DNA from: GCA-2697345 sp049602715
Lineage (GTDB): Bacteria > Pseudomonadota > Alphaproteobacteria > Rhodobacterales > Rhodobacteraceae
DNA length: 35,668 nucleotides
Assembly (NCBI GenBank): GCA_049602715.1
Contig: JBMYRX010000018.1
Location: 1 to 35,668, forward strand
Direction: 5' to 3'
Shown: positions 9,119 through 17,814 of the stretch, in pieces
Position numbering within the stretch: position 1 is the stretch's first letter
How the letters are laid out: each line of letters starts with the position of its first letter
The notes under the pieces: model-generated
Told to the model about the DNA's origin: nothing
What the model saw: only the letters and a program-made list of their open reading frames with translations
The model's database searches: none
Translations under genes and position numbers: made by a program

Positions 9119-10315
9119 ATGAATATTCATGAATATCAGGCAAAGAATATTTTGAAAGGTTTTGGCGCTCCAATAGCTGATGGAATCGTAGTATCATCAT
9201 TAGAGGAAGCTCACCAAGCTTTAGAAAAGCTTATATGTCCTGTGTGGGTAGTAAAAAGCCAAATTCACGCTGGTGGGCGTGGTAAGGGAAGGTTCCTAGA
9301 ATTGTGCCCTGAATCACAGGGCGGAGTAAGAGTAGCGACCTCGAAAGAGCAGGTGCTTTTAAATGTTAAAGAAATGCTGGGGAAAACGCTTGTAACTGAG
9401 CAAACAGGGCCTGAAGGCAAACAAGTAAATAAAATTTATATAGAAATGGGTGCTAATATTAGTAAAGAGCTATATTTTTCCCTACTTATCGATCGTGTTT
9501 CTGGCAGGGTTTGTGTAATTTTATCGACCGAAGGTGGAATGGATATAGAAGCGGTAGCAAAAGATAGCCCAGGGTTAGTTCACTCATTTGAGATAGATCC
9601 GAATACCGGTTGTACAGAAACAATGGCGCTGGAAATGGGAAAAGCACTGAATTTATCTGGTTTAGCACTGGAAAGCTGCGTCCAACTTTTCAAAAATTTG
9701 TATTCTTCTTTTTTAGAAAAAGATATGAGTTTATTAGAAATCAACCCTTTGATTGTTACAAGTGAGAACGAACTACAAGTTCTTGATGCTAAGATGTCAT
9801 TTGATGATAACGCTCTTTTTCGTCAATTAGACATTTTAGAGTTACGAGATGAAACGGAAGAAGATCCTAAGGAAATTGAAGCTTCAAAATTTGATCTTTC
9901 CTACATCGCTTTGGACGGTGAAATTGGGTGTATGGTCAATGGAGCTGGTTTGGCAATGGCAACTATGGATATAATTAAGTTATATGGCGGCAAACCGGCA
10001 AACTTCTTAGATGTGGGAGGTGGAGCCACAGCAGAAAAAGTTACAGCTGCTTTTAAAATTATAACGTCAGATCCAAACGTGAAGGGTATTTTAGTAAATA
10101 TTTTTGGTGGGATTATGCGGTGTGATGTTATTGCGAAAGGCGTCGTACAGGCTATCAAGGATGTTGGCTTGACTGTTCCACTTGTTGTTAGATTAGAGGG
10201 TACAAGAGTTTCAGAGGGTAAAAATATTATCAATAAAAGCGGGTTAAATGTTATTGCTGCAGATAACTTGGATGACGCTGCAAAAAAAATTGTTGATTCT
10301 GTTAAGGAGCTTTAG
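9119..10315 (+). CDS. ADP-forming succinate-CoA ligase beta-type subunit (SucC-like)
   Basis: ATP-grasp subunit of a succinyl-CoA-synthetase-type ligase (acid + CoA + ATP to acyl-CoA + ADP + Pi). Visible are the N-terminal MNIHEYQAK, the ATP-grasp loop QIHAGGRGKG, LLEINPLIVT, and the C-terminal acid-binding/catalytic block FGGIMRCDVIA. It reads much more like an ordinary alphaproteobacterial SucC than like malate-CoA ligase MtkA (which I recall having FAGINRCD at the last block). Length 398 aa is normal. It is not beside mdh or sucAB as housekeeping sucC usually is; formate and oxalate genes flank it, suggesting a dedicated second copy. Substrate unproven. Confidence 0.85.
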   Translation: MNIHEYQAKNILKGFGAPIADGIVVSSLEEAHQALEKLICPVWVVKSQIHAGGRGKGRFLELCPESQGGVRVATSKEQVLLNVKEMLGKTLVTEQTGPEGKQVNKIYIEMGANISKELYFSLLIDRVSGRVCVILSTEGGMDIEAVAKDSPGLVHSFEIDPNTGCTETMALEMGKALNLSGLALESCVQLFKNLYSSFLEKDMSLLEINPLIVTSENELQVLDAKMSFDDNALFRQLDILELRDETEEDPKEIEASKFDLSYIALDGEIGCMVNGAGLAMATMDIIKLYGGKPANFLDVGGGATAEKVTAAFKIITSDPNVKGILVNIFGGIMRCDVIAKGVVQAIKDVGLTVPLVVRLEGTRVSEGKNIINKSGLNVIAADNLDDAAKKIVDSVKEL

Positions 10316-11215
10316 ATGTCAATATTGATCAGCAAAGAAACTAAGATTATTGTACAAGGCCTAACAGGTAAAACAGGGACATTTCATACAGAACAAGCTC
10401 TGGCATATTACAATACTCAAATAGTTGCCGGTACTCACCCCTCAAAGGGAGGAGAAAACTGGAGTGGTTCTCATGGCAAAAGCTTGCCAATTTTTTCATC
10501 TGTTATTGAAGCGCGAGAGAAAACTGGAGCAAACGCATCCGTAATTTATGTGCCACCAGCTGGTGCTGCGAAGGCTATTGAAGAGGCAATAGAGGCTGGG
10601 ATCGAGTTAATAACCTGTATAACTGAAGGCGTACCAGTTCAAGATATGGTAAGAGTTAAAGAAAGATTGAAATCATCGAAGTCAAGATTGATTGGGCCTA
10701 ACTGCCCCGGTATAATGACTCCTAATGAATGCAAAATAGGAATTATGCCTGGAAGTATCTTTAAAAGAGGTTCAGTGGGGGTATTATCCAGATCCGGAAC
10801 CTTAACATATGAAGCCGTTTTCCAAACTACTGCAGTAGGATTGGGACAGTCTTCAGCAGTTGGTATTGGTGGTGACCCTGTCAAGGGTACAGAATTTATC
10901 GATATTTTAGAGTTATTTTTAGCAGACTCGGATACCCAATCCATCATTATGATTGGAGAGATTGGGGGAAGTGCAGAGGAAGAAGCAGCGCAATTTTTAA
11001 TAGACGAAGCCAAACGTGGAAAATCAAAGCCAGTTATAGGTTTCATTGCTGGTCGTACAGCACCACCTGGACGTACTATGGGTCATGCTGGAGCGGTTAT
11101 CTCAGGTGGAAAAGGGGGTGCTGATGAAAAAATATCAGCTCTTGAGAGTGCCGGTGTAGTAGTATCACCATCTCCAGCTAAATTAGGAGAAACGTTGTTA
11201 AACGCTCTGGCTTAA
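10316..11215 (+). CDS. ADP-forming succinate-CoA ligase alpha-type subunit (SucD-like, variant)
   Basis: CoA-binding and phosphohistidine subunit that pairs with the preceding gene; the ATG follows directly on the previous stop. The phosphorylated histidine is His257 in MGHAGAVISGG, and GEIGGSAEEEAA and GIGGDPVKGTEF are conserved. Length 299 aa. The oddity is near residues 37-58, where the usual VTPGKGGTTHLG-type loop is replaced by the longer THPSKGGENWSGSHGKS. That loop belongs to the CoA-binding half, and the change may mark a specialised paralogue. Succinate is the default substrate; oxalate or another short acid is possible by context. Confidence 0.83.
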   Translation: MSILISKETKIIVQGLTGKTGTFHTEQALAYYNTQIVAGTHPSKGGENWSGSHGKSLPIFSSVIEAREKTGANASVIYVPPAGAAKAIEEAIEAGIELITCITEGVPVQDMVRVKERLKSSKSRLIGPNCPGIMTPNECKIGIMPGSIFKRGSVGVLSRSGTLTYEAVFQTTAVGLGQSSAVGIGGDPVKGTEFIDILELFLADSDTQSIIMIGEIGGSAEEEAAQFLIDEAKRGKSKPVIGFIAGRTAPPGRTMGHAGAVISGGKGGADEKISALESAGVVVSPSPAKLGETLLNALA

Positions 11216-11233
11216 AAGAATAGTATTAATTAG

Positions 11234-11260
11234 CTTTCTTTGCTTCTTAGCAAACGGAAG
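11234..11260 (+). terminator. Possible weak terminator hairpin after the SucD-like gene
   Basis: The arms CTTTCTTTGC (11234-11243) and GCAAACGGAAG (11250-11260) pair over 10 positions with one G-T pair and one bulged C, around a 6-base loop. No T-run follows, so intrinsic termination is uncertain. It lies just upstream of the promoter for the next operon. Confidence 0.3.
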
Positions 11261-11277
11261 TATGACAAATTGAATAC

Positions 11278-11311
11278 TTGACCGTCCTGGTATCAGATGT
11301 ATGGTATACCA
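11278..11311 (+). promoter_or_regulatory. Promoter and GntR operator of the oxalate operon
   Basis: TTGACC (11278-11283) is a good -35 match. With a 16-base spacer, TATGGT (11300-11305) is a fair -10. A perfect 10-base palindrome, TGGTATACCA (11302-11311), overlaps the -10. Its GTATAC core fits the general GT-AC operator pattern of FCD-type GntR regulators. A related half, TGGTATCAGAT, starts at 11289. The layout predicts autorepression of the regulator gene and the operon behind it, relieved by an effector. Confidence 0.55.
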
Positions 11312-11347
11312 GATATCTATATTTTTTTTCTCTTGAGGGAGGTGTGG

Positions 11348-12094
11348 TTGTCTTTTAGCGATTTTCTAGAACCAGTGAGTATTAATTTTACATTAAAGGA
11401 TCATACCTACTCGTTACTGAAGGACGCTATTTTAAAGATGGATATTTACAGCCCCAATGCTGAGTTGAAATTAGATGAAAGGAAACTTGCCAGTCAGCTT
11501 GGTATTTCACGTACGCCAATTAGAGAAGCGTTAGCACGATTAGCTCAAGATGGTCTCGTTGAAATTCAACCAAGAAAAGGCGTTTTTATTTGTCAAAAAT
11601 CAAGAAGTGATGTGCTTGAAATGATTATCACATGGGCGGCATTAGAGAGTATGGCTGCTCGTCTAGCAACTTCGGTCGCCAGTGATCGCGATTTAAGTTC
11701 CCTTCGTAAATTTGCTTTAAAGCACAGCACGAGTGCGTCTAAAGCTGAATTAGGAGAGTATTCTGAGGTAAATATAAAGTTCCATGAACGAATTCTTGAG
11801 TTGTCGGGGTGTGATTTGCTTCGAGTAACAGCCGACGGTTTATTTATGCATATGTATTCGGTAAGAAAACGCGCAATGGGAGAAAGTGATAGAGCCTCAA
11901 GATCTGTCCAAGACCATATGGAAATAATTGAAGCCTTGGAGTCTCGTGATCCTGATTTAGCAGCCAAGAAAGTTTTAGAGCATACAATGCGACTTCATTC
12001 ACACGTAGATAAAACGTGGACTCTAATAGAAAATGTAAATGGAATTGATAATGATAATAATAAATTTAACCTTTCAAAAAAGATTACAGGTTAA
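11348..12094 (+). CDS. GntR-family (FCD subfamily) transcriptional regulator
   Basis: DNA-binding regulator, probably of the oxalate operon it heads. The N-terminal winged helix-turn-helix contains ERKLASQLGISRTPIREALA and the wing QPRKGVFI. The C-terminal FCD ligand domain shows FHERILELSG and the late histidine block EHTMRLH typical of metal/ligand-binding FCD folds. I chose the TTG at 11348, behind the strong site GGGAGG, giving 248 aa. The first in-frame ATG at 11297 overlaps the operator and -10 and would be an implausible start. Only 15 bases separate it from oxc, so they are co-transcribed. The effector could be oxalate or an oxalate-derived CoA ester (inference). Confidence 0.88.
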   Translation: MSFSDFLEPVSINFTLKDHTYSLLKDAILKMDIYSPNAELKLDERKLASQLGISRTPIREALARLAQDGLVEIQPRKGVFICQKSRSDVLEMIITWAALESMAARLATSVASDRDLSSLRKFALKHSTSASKAELGEYSEVNIKFHERILELSGCDLLRVTADGLFMHMYSVRKRAMGESDRASRSVQDHMEIIEALESRDPDLAAKKVLEHTMRLHSHVDKTWTLIENVNGIDNDNNKFNLSKKITG

Positions 12095-12109
12095 GTAGTA
12101 AGGAGAAGC

Positions 12110-13852
12110 ATGAATAAATTAAGTGATAGGGAAGTAGCGGTTAGTTCAGATGAGAGTGAAGTTCTTACGGATGGCTTCCATCTTTTGATCGATGCATTAA
12201 AGTTGAATAATGTAGAAACTATTTATGGCGTGCCAGGTATCCCGATCACTGATTTCGGTAGAATGGCCCAGGCGTCTGGAATACGAGTCCTATCCTTCAG
12301 ACATGAACAGAATGCTGGAAATGCGGCCGCTATTGCAGGATATCTTACCAAAAAACCAGGAGTTTGCTTAACAGTGTCAGCGCCTGGGTTTCTTAATGGT
12401 CTTACAGCATTGGCACACGCGTCTACAAACTGTTGGCCAATGATATTAATTTCGGGATCTTCAGAAAGAGAAATAGTAGACCTTATGCAAGGTGACTATG
12501 AGGAAATGGATCAGCTTGCTATTGCTAAACCCCTTTGCAAAGCAGCGTATCGTATTCTTAATGCTGAAGATATTGGCATAGGGGTGGCTAGAGCAATACG
12601 AGCTGCTGTATCAGGTCGACCAGGAGGGGTATATTTAGACATACCTGGCAAACTATTGGGTCAGGTTATGAATGAAGTCGATGGAATGAAATCTCTTGTT
12701 AAGGTTATTGATCCAGCCCCGTCTCAATCACCAGCAAAGTCAGCCGTCGACAGAGCGTTAGAAGTAATTAAAAGTGCTCAAAAACCTCTTATAATCCTTG
12801 GAAAAGGTGCCGCTTATGCTCAAGAAGATGACCTCGTTAGATCTTTTGTTGAAAAATCTGGAATACCCTACCTTCCAATGAGTATGGCAAAGGGTTTATT
12901 GCCAGACGATCATGAACAGTCAGCTAGTGCTGCAAGATCACTAGTTTTGAAAGAGTCAGACGTTGTCATAATGGTTGGTGCTCGCTTAAATTGGTTGCTC
13001 TCTCATGGTAAGGGTAAAAGTTGGGGCTCGCCATACTCAACTAAATTTGTTCAGATAGATATTGAGCCAAGAGAAATGGATAGTAACGTTGAGGTCGCAG
13101 CTCCAGTAGTTGGGGATATAGGATCTTGCTTGGCGGCAATGTTGCACGAAATGGGGGATAGTTGGTTAAAACCTAATACCGAATGGACTAATGCTGTTAA
13201 AGTAAAAAAAGATACAAATATAGCTCGGATGGCGTCTAAGTTGAGGAATAATAACTCACCTATGGATTACGATGGAGCTTTGGGTTCTCTCAAGAATATT
13301 ATTCGGGAAAGGCCAGAGACAATCTTAGTAAACGAGGGTGCAAATACACTAGATTTTGCACGTTCAATAATTGATATGTATAAACCACGAAAACGCTTAG
13401 ATGTGGGAACTTGGGGCGTTATGGGTGTAGGTATGGGATCAGCAATTGCAGCGGCAGTGGAAACTGGCCAATCTGTTTTAGCTATCGAAGGAGATAGTGC
13501 TTTCGGCTTTTCTGGGATGGAGGTGGAAACAATTTGTAGGTATAATTTACCTATCTGTATTGTAGTCTTCAATAATAATGGGATTTATCGGGGTACAGAT
13601 ATTAATGAGTCCGGACAAGAGGATGTTGCGACAACAGTTTTTGTTAAAAATAGCCGTTACGATAAAATGATAGAAGCTTTTGGGGGCGTAGGTATTTACG
13701 TAACCAATCCAGATGAATTATATCAGGCGGTTAATGATGCAATAGATTCGAAAAAACCAACTCTTGTGAATGCAGTTATAGATCCGGCTTCCGGAAAAGA
13801 GAGTGGTAATATTGGGAATCTAAACCCACAAAGTATTGTCGCAAAGAAATAA
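12110..13852 (+). CDS. oxc: Oxalyl-CoA decarboxylase
   Basis: Thiamine-diphosphate enzyme converting oxalyl-CoA to formyl-CoA and CO2. Similarity to the Oxalobacter formigenes enzyme, recalled from memory, is strong along the whole length. Glu66 in FRHEQ matches Glu56 (ThDP activation). Tyr130 and Glu131 in GDYEEMDQ match Tyr120 and Glu121. Tyr493 in NNNGIYRG matches Tyr483. Ser565 probably matches Ser553. The ThDP/Mg motif runs from GDSAFGFSG to NNNG. Length 580 aa, with about 10 extra N-terminal residues. The ATG is preceded by aaggag. It lies between its regulator and frc, as expected for oxalate catabolism. Confidence 0.96.
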   Translation: MNKLSDREVAVSSDESEVLTDGFHLLIDALKLNNVETIYGVPGIPITDFGRMAQASGIRVLSFRHEQNAGNAAAIAGYLTKKPGVCLTVSAPGFLNGLTALAHASTNCWPMILISGSSEREIVDLMQGDYEEMDQLAIAKPLCKAAYRILNAEDIGIGVARAIRAAVSGRPGGVYLDIPGKLLGQVMNEVDGMKSLVKVIDPAPSQSPAKSAVDRALEVIKSAQKPLIILGKGAAYAQEDDLVRSFVEKSGIPYLPMSMAKGLLPDDHEQSASAARSLVLKESDVVIMVGARLNWLLSHGKGKSWGSPYSTKFVQIDIEPREMDSNVEVAAPVVGDIGSCLAAMLHEMGDSWLKPNTEWTNAVKVKKDTNIARMASKLRNNNSPMDYDGALGSLKNIIRERPETILVNEGANTLDFARSIIDMYKPRKRLDVGTWGVMGVGMGSAIAAAVETGQSVLAIEGDSAFGFSGMEVETICRYNLPICIVVFNNNGIYRGTDINESGQEDVATTVFVKNSRYDKMIEAFGGVGIYVTNPDELYQAVNDAIDSKKPTLVNAVIDPASGKESGNIGNLNPQSIVAKK

Positions 13853-13913
13853 TTTTTTAATAAAAAGAAATAGTAGAATAATTAATAAAAAGTTTAAATT
13901 AAAAGGGTAAAAA

Positions 13914-15173
13914 ATGAAGGCTCTAGAAGGTATAAAAATCTTAGATTTCACGCATGTACAATCTGGTCCAACATGTACACAATTACTGGGTTGGTTCGGA
14001 GCGGATGTAATAAAAGTTGAACGCCCTGGCGTTGGAGATGCCACTCGCAAACAGCTAGTAGATGTACCTGGAGCAGATAGTTTATACTTTACAATGTTAA
14101 ATCATAATAAACGTTCAATTGAGTTAAATTCGAAAAATGAAGTGGGAAAATCAGTATTAACACGTTTAATAGAAGAGTGTGATGTACTAGTCGAAAACTT
14201 TGCTCCTGGGGCTTTAGATCGGATGGGTTTTTCGTGGAAACAAATTCAAGAAATTAATCCACGTTTAATTCTAGCCTCTATCAAAGGGTTTGGCCCAGGG
14301 AAGTATCAAGATTGTAAGGTATATGAGAATGTAGCCCAATGCGCTGGTGGCTCTGCTTCTACTACTGGTTTTCGAGATGGGCCTCCTCTAGTCACGGGTG
14401 CTCAAATTGGAGATTCGGGTACCGGTCTACATTTATGTTTAGGTATCGTCACGGCATTATTCCAGAGAGAGAAAACAGGTAAAGGGCAGAAGGTTTCAGC
14501 GGCAATGCAAGATTCTGTTTTAAACCTTACTCGGGTAAAATTAAGAGATCAGCAAAGATTAGAAAAAGGACCATTAACGGAGTATTCCCAGTTTGGAGAG
14601 GGAGTAGAGTTCGGTAATTCAACGCCACGTGCAGGTAATGACTCTGGGGGAGGACAACCTGGACGCATTTTGCGTTGTAAAGGGTGGGAACAAGATCCGA
14701 ATGCATATACATATTTTATTATTCAAGCTGCGATTTGGGAAAAAGTTTGCGATGTAATTGGAGAACCAAGTTGGAAAACGTTAGATGGGTTTGCGAAACC
14801 AAAAGATCGATTGGATAAACTAAATCAAGTTTTTGAAAGAATTGAAAAATGGACAATGACAAAAACAAAATTTGAGGTGATGGAAATTTGCAACCCACAC
14901 GATATACCAGTTGGTCCTATTCTATCGATGAAGGAAATCTCAGAAGACGAAGGATTATTTGCGACAGGAACCTTGGTAAAAGTGGATCATCCGGAACGTG
15001 GCGCTTATATCTCGGTAGGAAACCCGATAAAACTTTCTGAAAGCCCCGTAGAAGTGGTGCGATCTCCATTATTAGGTGAACACACTCTAGAAATTCTATC
15101 AAGTGTCCTTGGTTATTCAGGCAATGAATTAGAAAAAATAATTTCTTCAGGTGCAGTTGGTGAGGTAAAATAA
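13914..15173 (+). CDS. frc: Formyl-CoA:oxalate CoA-transferase
   Basis: Class III CoA-transferase moving CoA from formyl-CoA (or another donor) to oxalate, giving oxalyl-CoA for Oxc. The catalytic aspartate is Asp167 in GAQIGDSGTG, matching Asp169 of the Oxalobacter enzyme. The glycine loop SGGGQPG, KVYENVAQC and KLRDQQRLE are also conserved. Length 419 aa is close to the family norm. The start follows an A-rich stretch with aaaaggg. The stop overlaps the next ATG by one base (TAATG), which ties the formyltransferase-like gene tightly to it. The donor could also be succinyl-CoA or acetyl-CoA, as in some relatives. Confidence 0.95.
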   Translation: MKALEGIKILDFTHVQSGPTCTQLLGWFGADVIKVERPGVGDATRKQLVDVPGADSLYFTMLNHNKRSIELNSKNEVGKSVLTRLIEECDVLVENFAPGALDRMGFSWKQIQEINPRLILASIKGFGPGKYQDCKVYENVAQCAGGSASTTGFRDGPPLVTGAQIGDSGTGLHLCLGIVTALFQREKTGKGQKVSAAMQDSVLNLTRVKLRDQQRLEKGPLTEYSQFGEGVEFGNSTPRAGNDSGGGQPGRILRCKGWEQDPNAYTYFIIQAAIWEKVCDVIGEPSWKTLDGFAKPKDRLDKLNQVFERIEKWTMTKTKFEVMEICNPHDIPVGPILSMKEISEDEGLFATGTLVKVDHPERGAYISVGNPIKLSESPVEVVRSPLLGEHTLEILSSVLGYSGNELEKIISSGAVGEVK

Positions 15174-16090
15174 TGCGGTTAATAGTAATGGGACAGCAAG
15201 CATTTGGTAAAGATGTACTACAGAAAATCTTAATAAATGATGTCGATGAAGTCGTAGCTGTTTACTGTGAACCAGATAAAGAAAAAAAACCTATTGATCC
15301 CATCAAGGAATTCGCTCTCGAAAAGGGTATTGAAGTAATACAGCCTGATAATTTCTCCAATATTGATACACAAAACAAATTAAAATCATTTGAGGCTGAT
15401 CTTATGATTATGGCGTTTGTTAATATTTTTGTACCTGGTGAGGCCAGAGATATACCACGCCTTGGTTCAATTTGTTTTCATCCTTCTCTGTTACCCCTTC
15501 ATAGAGGACCGTCGGCAGTGAATTGGCCTATTATTATGGGTAAAAAGAACTCTGGGTTTTCTTGGTTTTATCCGACGGACGGCTTAGACGAGGGGGATGT
15601 TTTACTTCAATGGGAGTGCGCAATAGATCCAAATGACACTGTTATCGATCTTTATTTCAAAAAGATATACCCTGAAGCTTTAAACTCTGTTAGCACAGTT
15701 TGCGATTTATTTAGATCTGGAAAGCCCCCTCGCATTGTACAAGATGAAGCGAAGGCCTCATACGAGCGTCGCTGTACTAAGAAACATACTCAAATTGATT
15801 GGCATAAGCCTGTGAGACAAGTTTATGATTTAATTAGGGGCAGTAACCCTGCGCCAGGTGCATGGACCACCTATAAAGAAAAAATAATTAGCATTTATGA
15901 TAGTGAAATACTCGAGGGAGATGGTGTATCGGGGAGGGTTGTTGATATTTCTTCACAAGGGATTACAGTTCAGTGCATAGGTGGAAGGATTCTCATTAAA
16001 AGAGTTAAACCTGATTCTGATAGTAAGCAAACAGCTGACAGTTGGGCTGGTATGTCTAACTTGAATGTTGGCGAAAATTTAGGAACGTAA
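15173..16090 (+). CDS. Formyltransferase-family protein, 10-formyl-THF hydrolase-domain type
   Basis: A 305-aa protein with a formyltransferase N-domain (about 1-200) and a C-terminal OB-like domain (about 205-300). It resembles the N-terminal hydrolase domain of 10-formyl-THF dehydrogenase (ALDH1L1): MGQQAFGKDVL at the start, FHPSLLPLHRGPSAVNW, DGLDEGDVLLQ, RGSNPAPGAWT. His103 and Asp142 match the His106/Asp142 pair of that enzyme. The asparagine two residues before the histidine in methionyl-tRNA formyltransferases is Cys101 here. There is no aldehyde dehydrogenase domain and no def gene alongside, so fmt is unlikely. It is translationally coupled to frc and 20 bases before fhs. Possible roles: hydrolysing 10-formyl-THF, or transferring formyl between CoA and THF (inference). 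Confidence 0.82.
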   Translation: MRLIVMGQQAFGKDVLQKILINDVDEVVAVYCEPDKEKKPIDPIKEFALEKGIEVIQPDNFSNIDTQNKLKSFEADLMIMAFVNIFVPGEARDIPRLGSICFHPSLLPLHRGPSAVNWPIIMGKKNSGFSWFYPTDGLDEGDVLLQWECAIDPNDTVIDLYFKKIYPEALNSVSTVCDLFRSGKPPRIVQDEAKASYERRCTKKHTQIDWHKPVRQVYDLIRGSNPAPGAWTTYKEKIISIYDSEILEGDGVSGRVVDISSQGITVQCIGGRILIKRVKPDSDSKQTADSWAGMSNLNVGENLGT

Positions 16091-16110
16091 TTAATTAGCA
16101 AGGAATAAAA

Positions 16111-17787
16111 ATGGAATACAAGACTGATATTGAGATAGCAAGAGAAGCAAAAAAAGAGACCATTCAAAAGATTGGTGAAAAACTACAAATTCCTTACTCG
16201 GAGTTACTCCCATTTGGACATGACAAGGCAAAAGTTTCAGAAAAATTTATCAAAGGACTAAGCGATAAAAAAGATGGGCATTTAATCCTTGTAACAGCTA
16301 TCAATCCTACACCTGCCGGAGAGGGAAAAACAACGACCACGGTAGGATTGGGAGACGGTTTAAATAAAATTGGTAAAAAAGCAGCAATTTGTATCCGCGA
16401 AGCTTCATTGGGGCCATGCTTTGGCATGAAAGGGGGTGCAGCTGGTGGTGGATATGCCCAAGTAGTGCCGATGGAAGATATGAACTTACATTTTACTGGT
16501 GATTTCCACGCCATTACGAGTGCTCATAACCTATTAGCTGCCATGGTAGATAACCATGTTTACTGGGGTAACAAGTTAGACATAGATGTACGGAGAATTG
16601 CGTATAGGCGCGTCATGGATATGAATGATAGGGCCTTGAGACAAATCGTTTGTAATCTTGGAGGTGTTGCTAACGGTTTCCCCCGAGAAGCGGGTTTTGA
16701 TATCACGGTTGCGTCTGAAGTTATGGCTATCCTATGTCTTGCAACAGATCTAGAGGATCTTGAACGACGTCTTGGTAACATAATTGTAGCTTATAAGCGT
16801 GATAGATCCCCCGTGTATTGTAGGGATATAAAAGCGGATGGCGCGATGACTGTATTATTGCAGCAAGCTATGCAGCCAAATTTAGTTCAGACTTTAGAGA
16901 ACAACCCCGCTTTTGTTCATGGTGGACCTTTCGCAAACATAGCGCATGGATGTAATTCGGTTGTCGCGACAACAACAGCACTTAAGCTTGCTGATTATGT
17001 CATTACAGAGGCCGGTTTTGGTGCAGACCTCGGTGCAGAAAAGTTTTTGAATATCAAATGTAGAAAAGCTAACTTAAAACCAAAAGCAGTAGTCATTGTG
17101 GCGACAGTTCGAGCCATGAAGATGAACGGAGGAGTGGCAAAAGCAGATTTAGGGCCAGAAAATGTTCAGGCGGTTAAAGATGGATGTCCCAATCTTGGAC
17201 GTCACATTGAAAATATTAAAAAATTTGGTGTTCCTGCCGTAGTAGCGATTAATCACTTTGTTACAGATACAGATAAAGAAATTCAGGCTGTAAAAGACTA
17301 CGTCAGCAGTCAGGGTTGTGAGGCAGTAGTTGCCACTCATTGGGCAGAAGGAAGTAAAGGTACAATTGATCTTGCAAATAAAGTGGTAGAGATCGTTGAA
17401 AGTAAAGATTCGTCTTATGCGCCTTTATATCCTGATGATATTTCTTTGTTTGAGAAAATTGAATGTGTCGCAAAAAATATCTATCGAGCAGATGAAGTAA
17501 TCGCGGATAAGAAAATAAGAGATCAGCTCAAGCAGTGGGAAGATCAAGGTTACGGAAAGTTACCGGTATGTATGGCAAAAACTCAATATAGCTTTACCAC
17601 CGATCCTACTCAAAGAGGTGCTCCTACAGGGTTTTCAGTGCCTATACGTGAAGTGAGATTGTCGGCGGGGGCTGGTTTCGTTGTTGCCATATGTGGAGAG
17701 ATTATGACAATGCCTGGGCTTCCCAGTGTTCCAGCAGCGGAGTCTATTCGTATAAATGACGATGGAGTTATTGATGGCCTTTTTTAG
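16111..17787 (+). CDS. fhs: Formate-tetrahydrofolate ligase
   Basis: ATP-dependent synthesis of 10-formyl-THF from formate and THF, the entry of formate into one-carbon metabolism. The P-loop is in NPTPAGEGKTTTTVGLGDGL near residues 68-87. REASLGPCFGMKGGAAGGG and the C-terminal PGLPSVPAAESI are family signatures. Length 558 aa is normal. It starts behind aaggaa, 20 bases after the formyltransferase-like gene. In this operon it would let the cell assimilate part of the formate made from oxalate, while the upstream formate dehydrogenase burns the rest. Confidence 0.97.
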   Translation: MEYKTDIEIAREAKKETIQKIGEKLQIPYSELLPFGHDKAKVSEKFIKGLSDKKDGHLILVTAINPTPAGEGKTTTTVGLGDGLNKIGKKAAICIREASLGPCFGMKGGAAGGGYAQVVPMEDMNLHFTGDFHAITSAHNLLAAMVDNHVYWGNKLDIDVRRIAYRRVMDMNDRALRQIVCNLGGVANGFPREAGFDITVASEVMAILCLATDLEDLERRLGNIIVAYKRDRSPVYCRDIKADGAMTVLLQQAMQPNLVQTLENNPAFVHGGPFANIAHGCNSVVATTTALKLADYVITEAGFGADLGAEKFLNIKCRKANLKPKAVVIVATVRAMKMNGGVAKADLGPENVQAVKDGCPNLGRHIENIKKFGVPAVVAINHFVTDTDKEIQAVKDYVSSQGCEAVVATHWAEGSKGTIDLANKVVEIVESKDSSYAPLYPDDISLFEKIECVAKNIYRADEVIADKKIRDQLKQWEDQGYGKLPVCMAKTQYSFTTDPTQRGAPTGFSVPIREVRLSAGAGFVVAICGEIMTMPGLPSVPAAESIRINDDGVIDGLF

Positions 17788-17814
17788 ATAGAAAAGATTT
17801 TTAAGATATAGATT

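Noticed and set aside
10639..11046. 135-residue open frame on the minus strand
   Set aside because: It lies wholly inside the SucD-like gene, has no recognisable domain, and is explained as an antisense shadow. The same applies to other antisense frames, for example at 7364-7678 and 9901-10233.
9119..11215. Malate-CoA ligase (mtkAB) of the serine cycle, suggested by nearby fdh and fhs
   Set aside because: The beta subunit has FGGIMRCDVIA and other SucC-like blocks rather than the MtkA pattern as I recall it, and no malyl-CoA lyase or other serine-cycle gene is in the window.
11297..11347. ATG start for the GntR regulator at 11297
   Set aside because: It sits in the promoter -10/operator, has no ribosome site, and adds residues outside the winged-helix domain.
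15173..16090. Methionyl-tRNA formyltransferase (fmt)
   Set aside because: No def neighbour, the key Asn is replaced by Cys101, and overall motifs follow the 10-formyl-THF dehydrogenase hydrolase domain.
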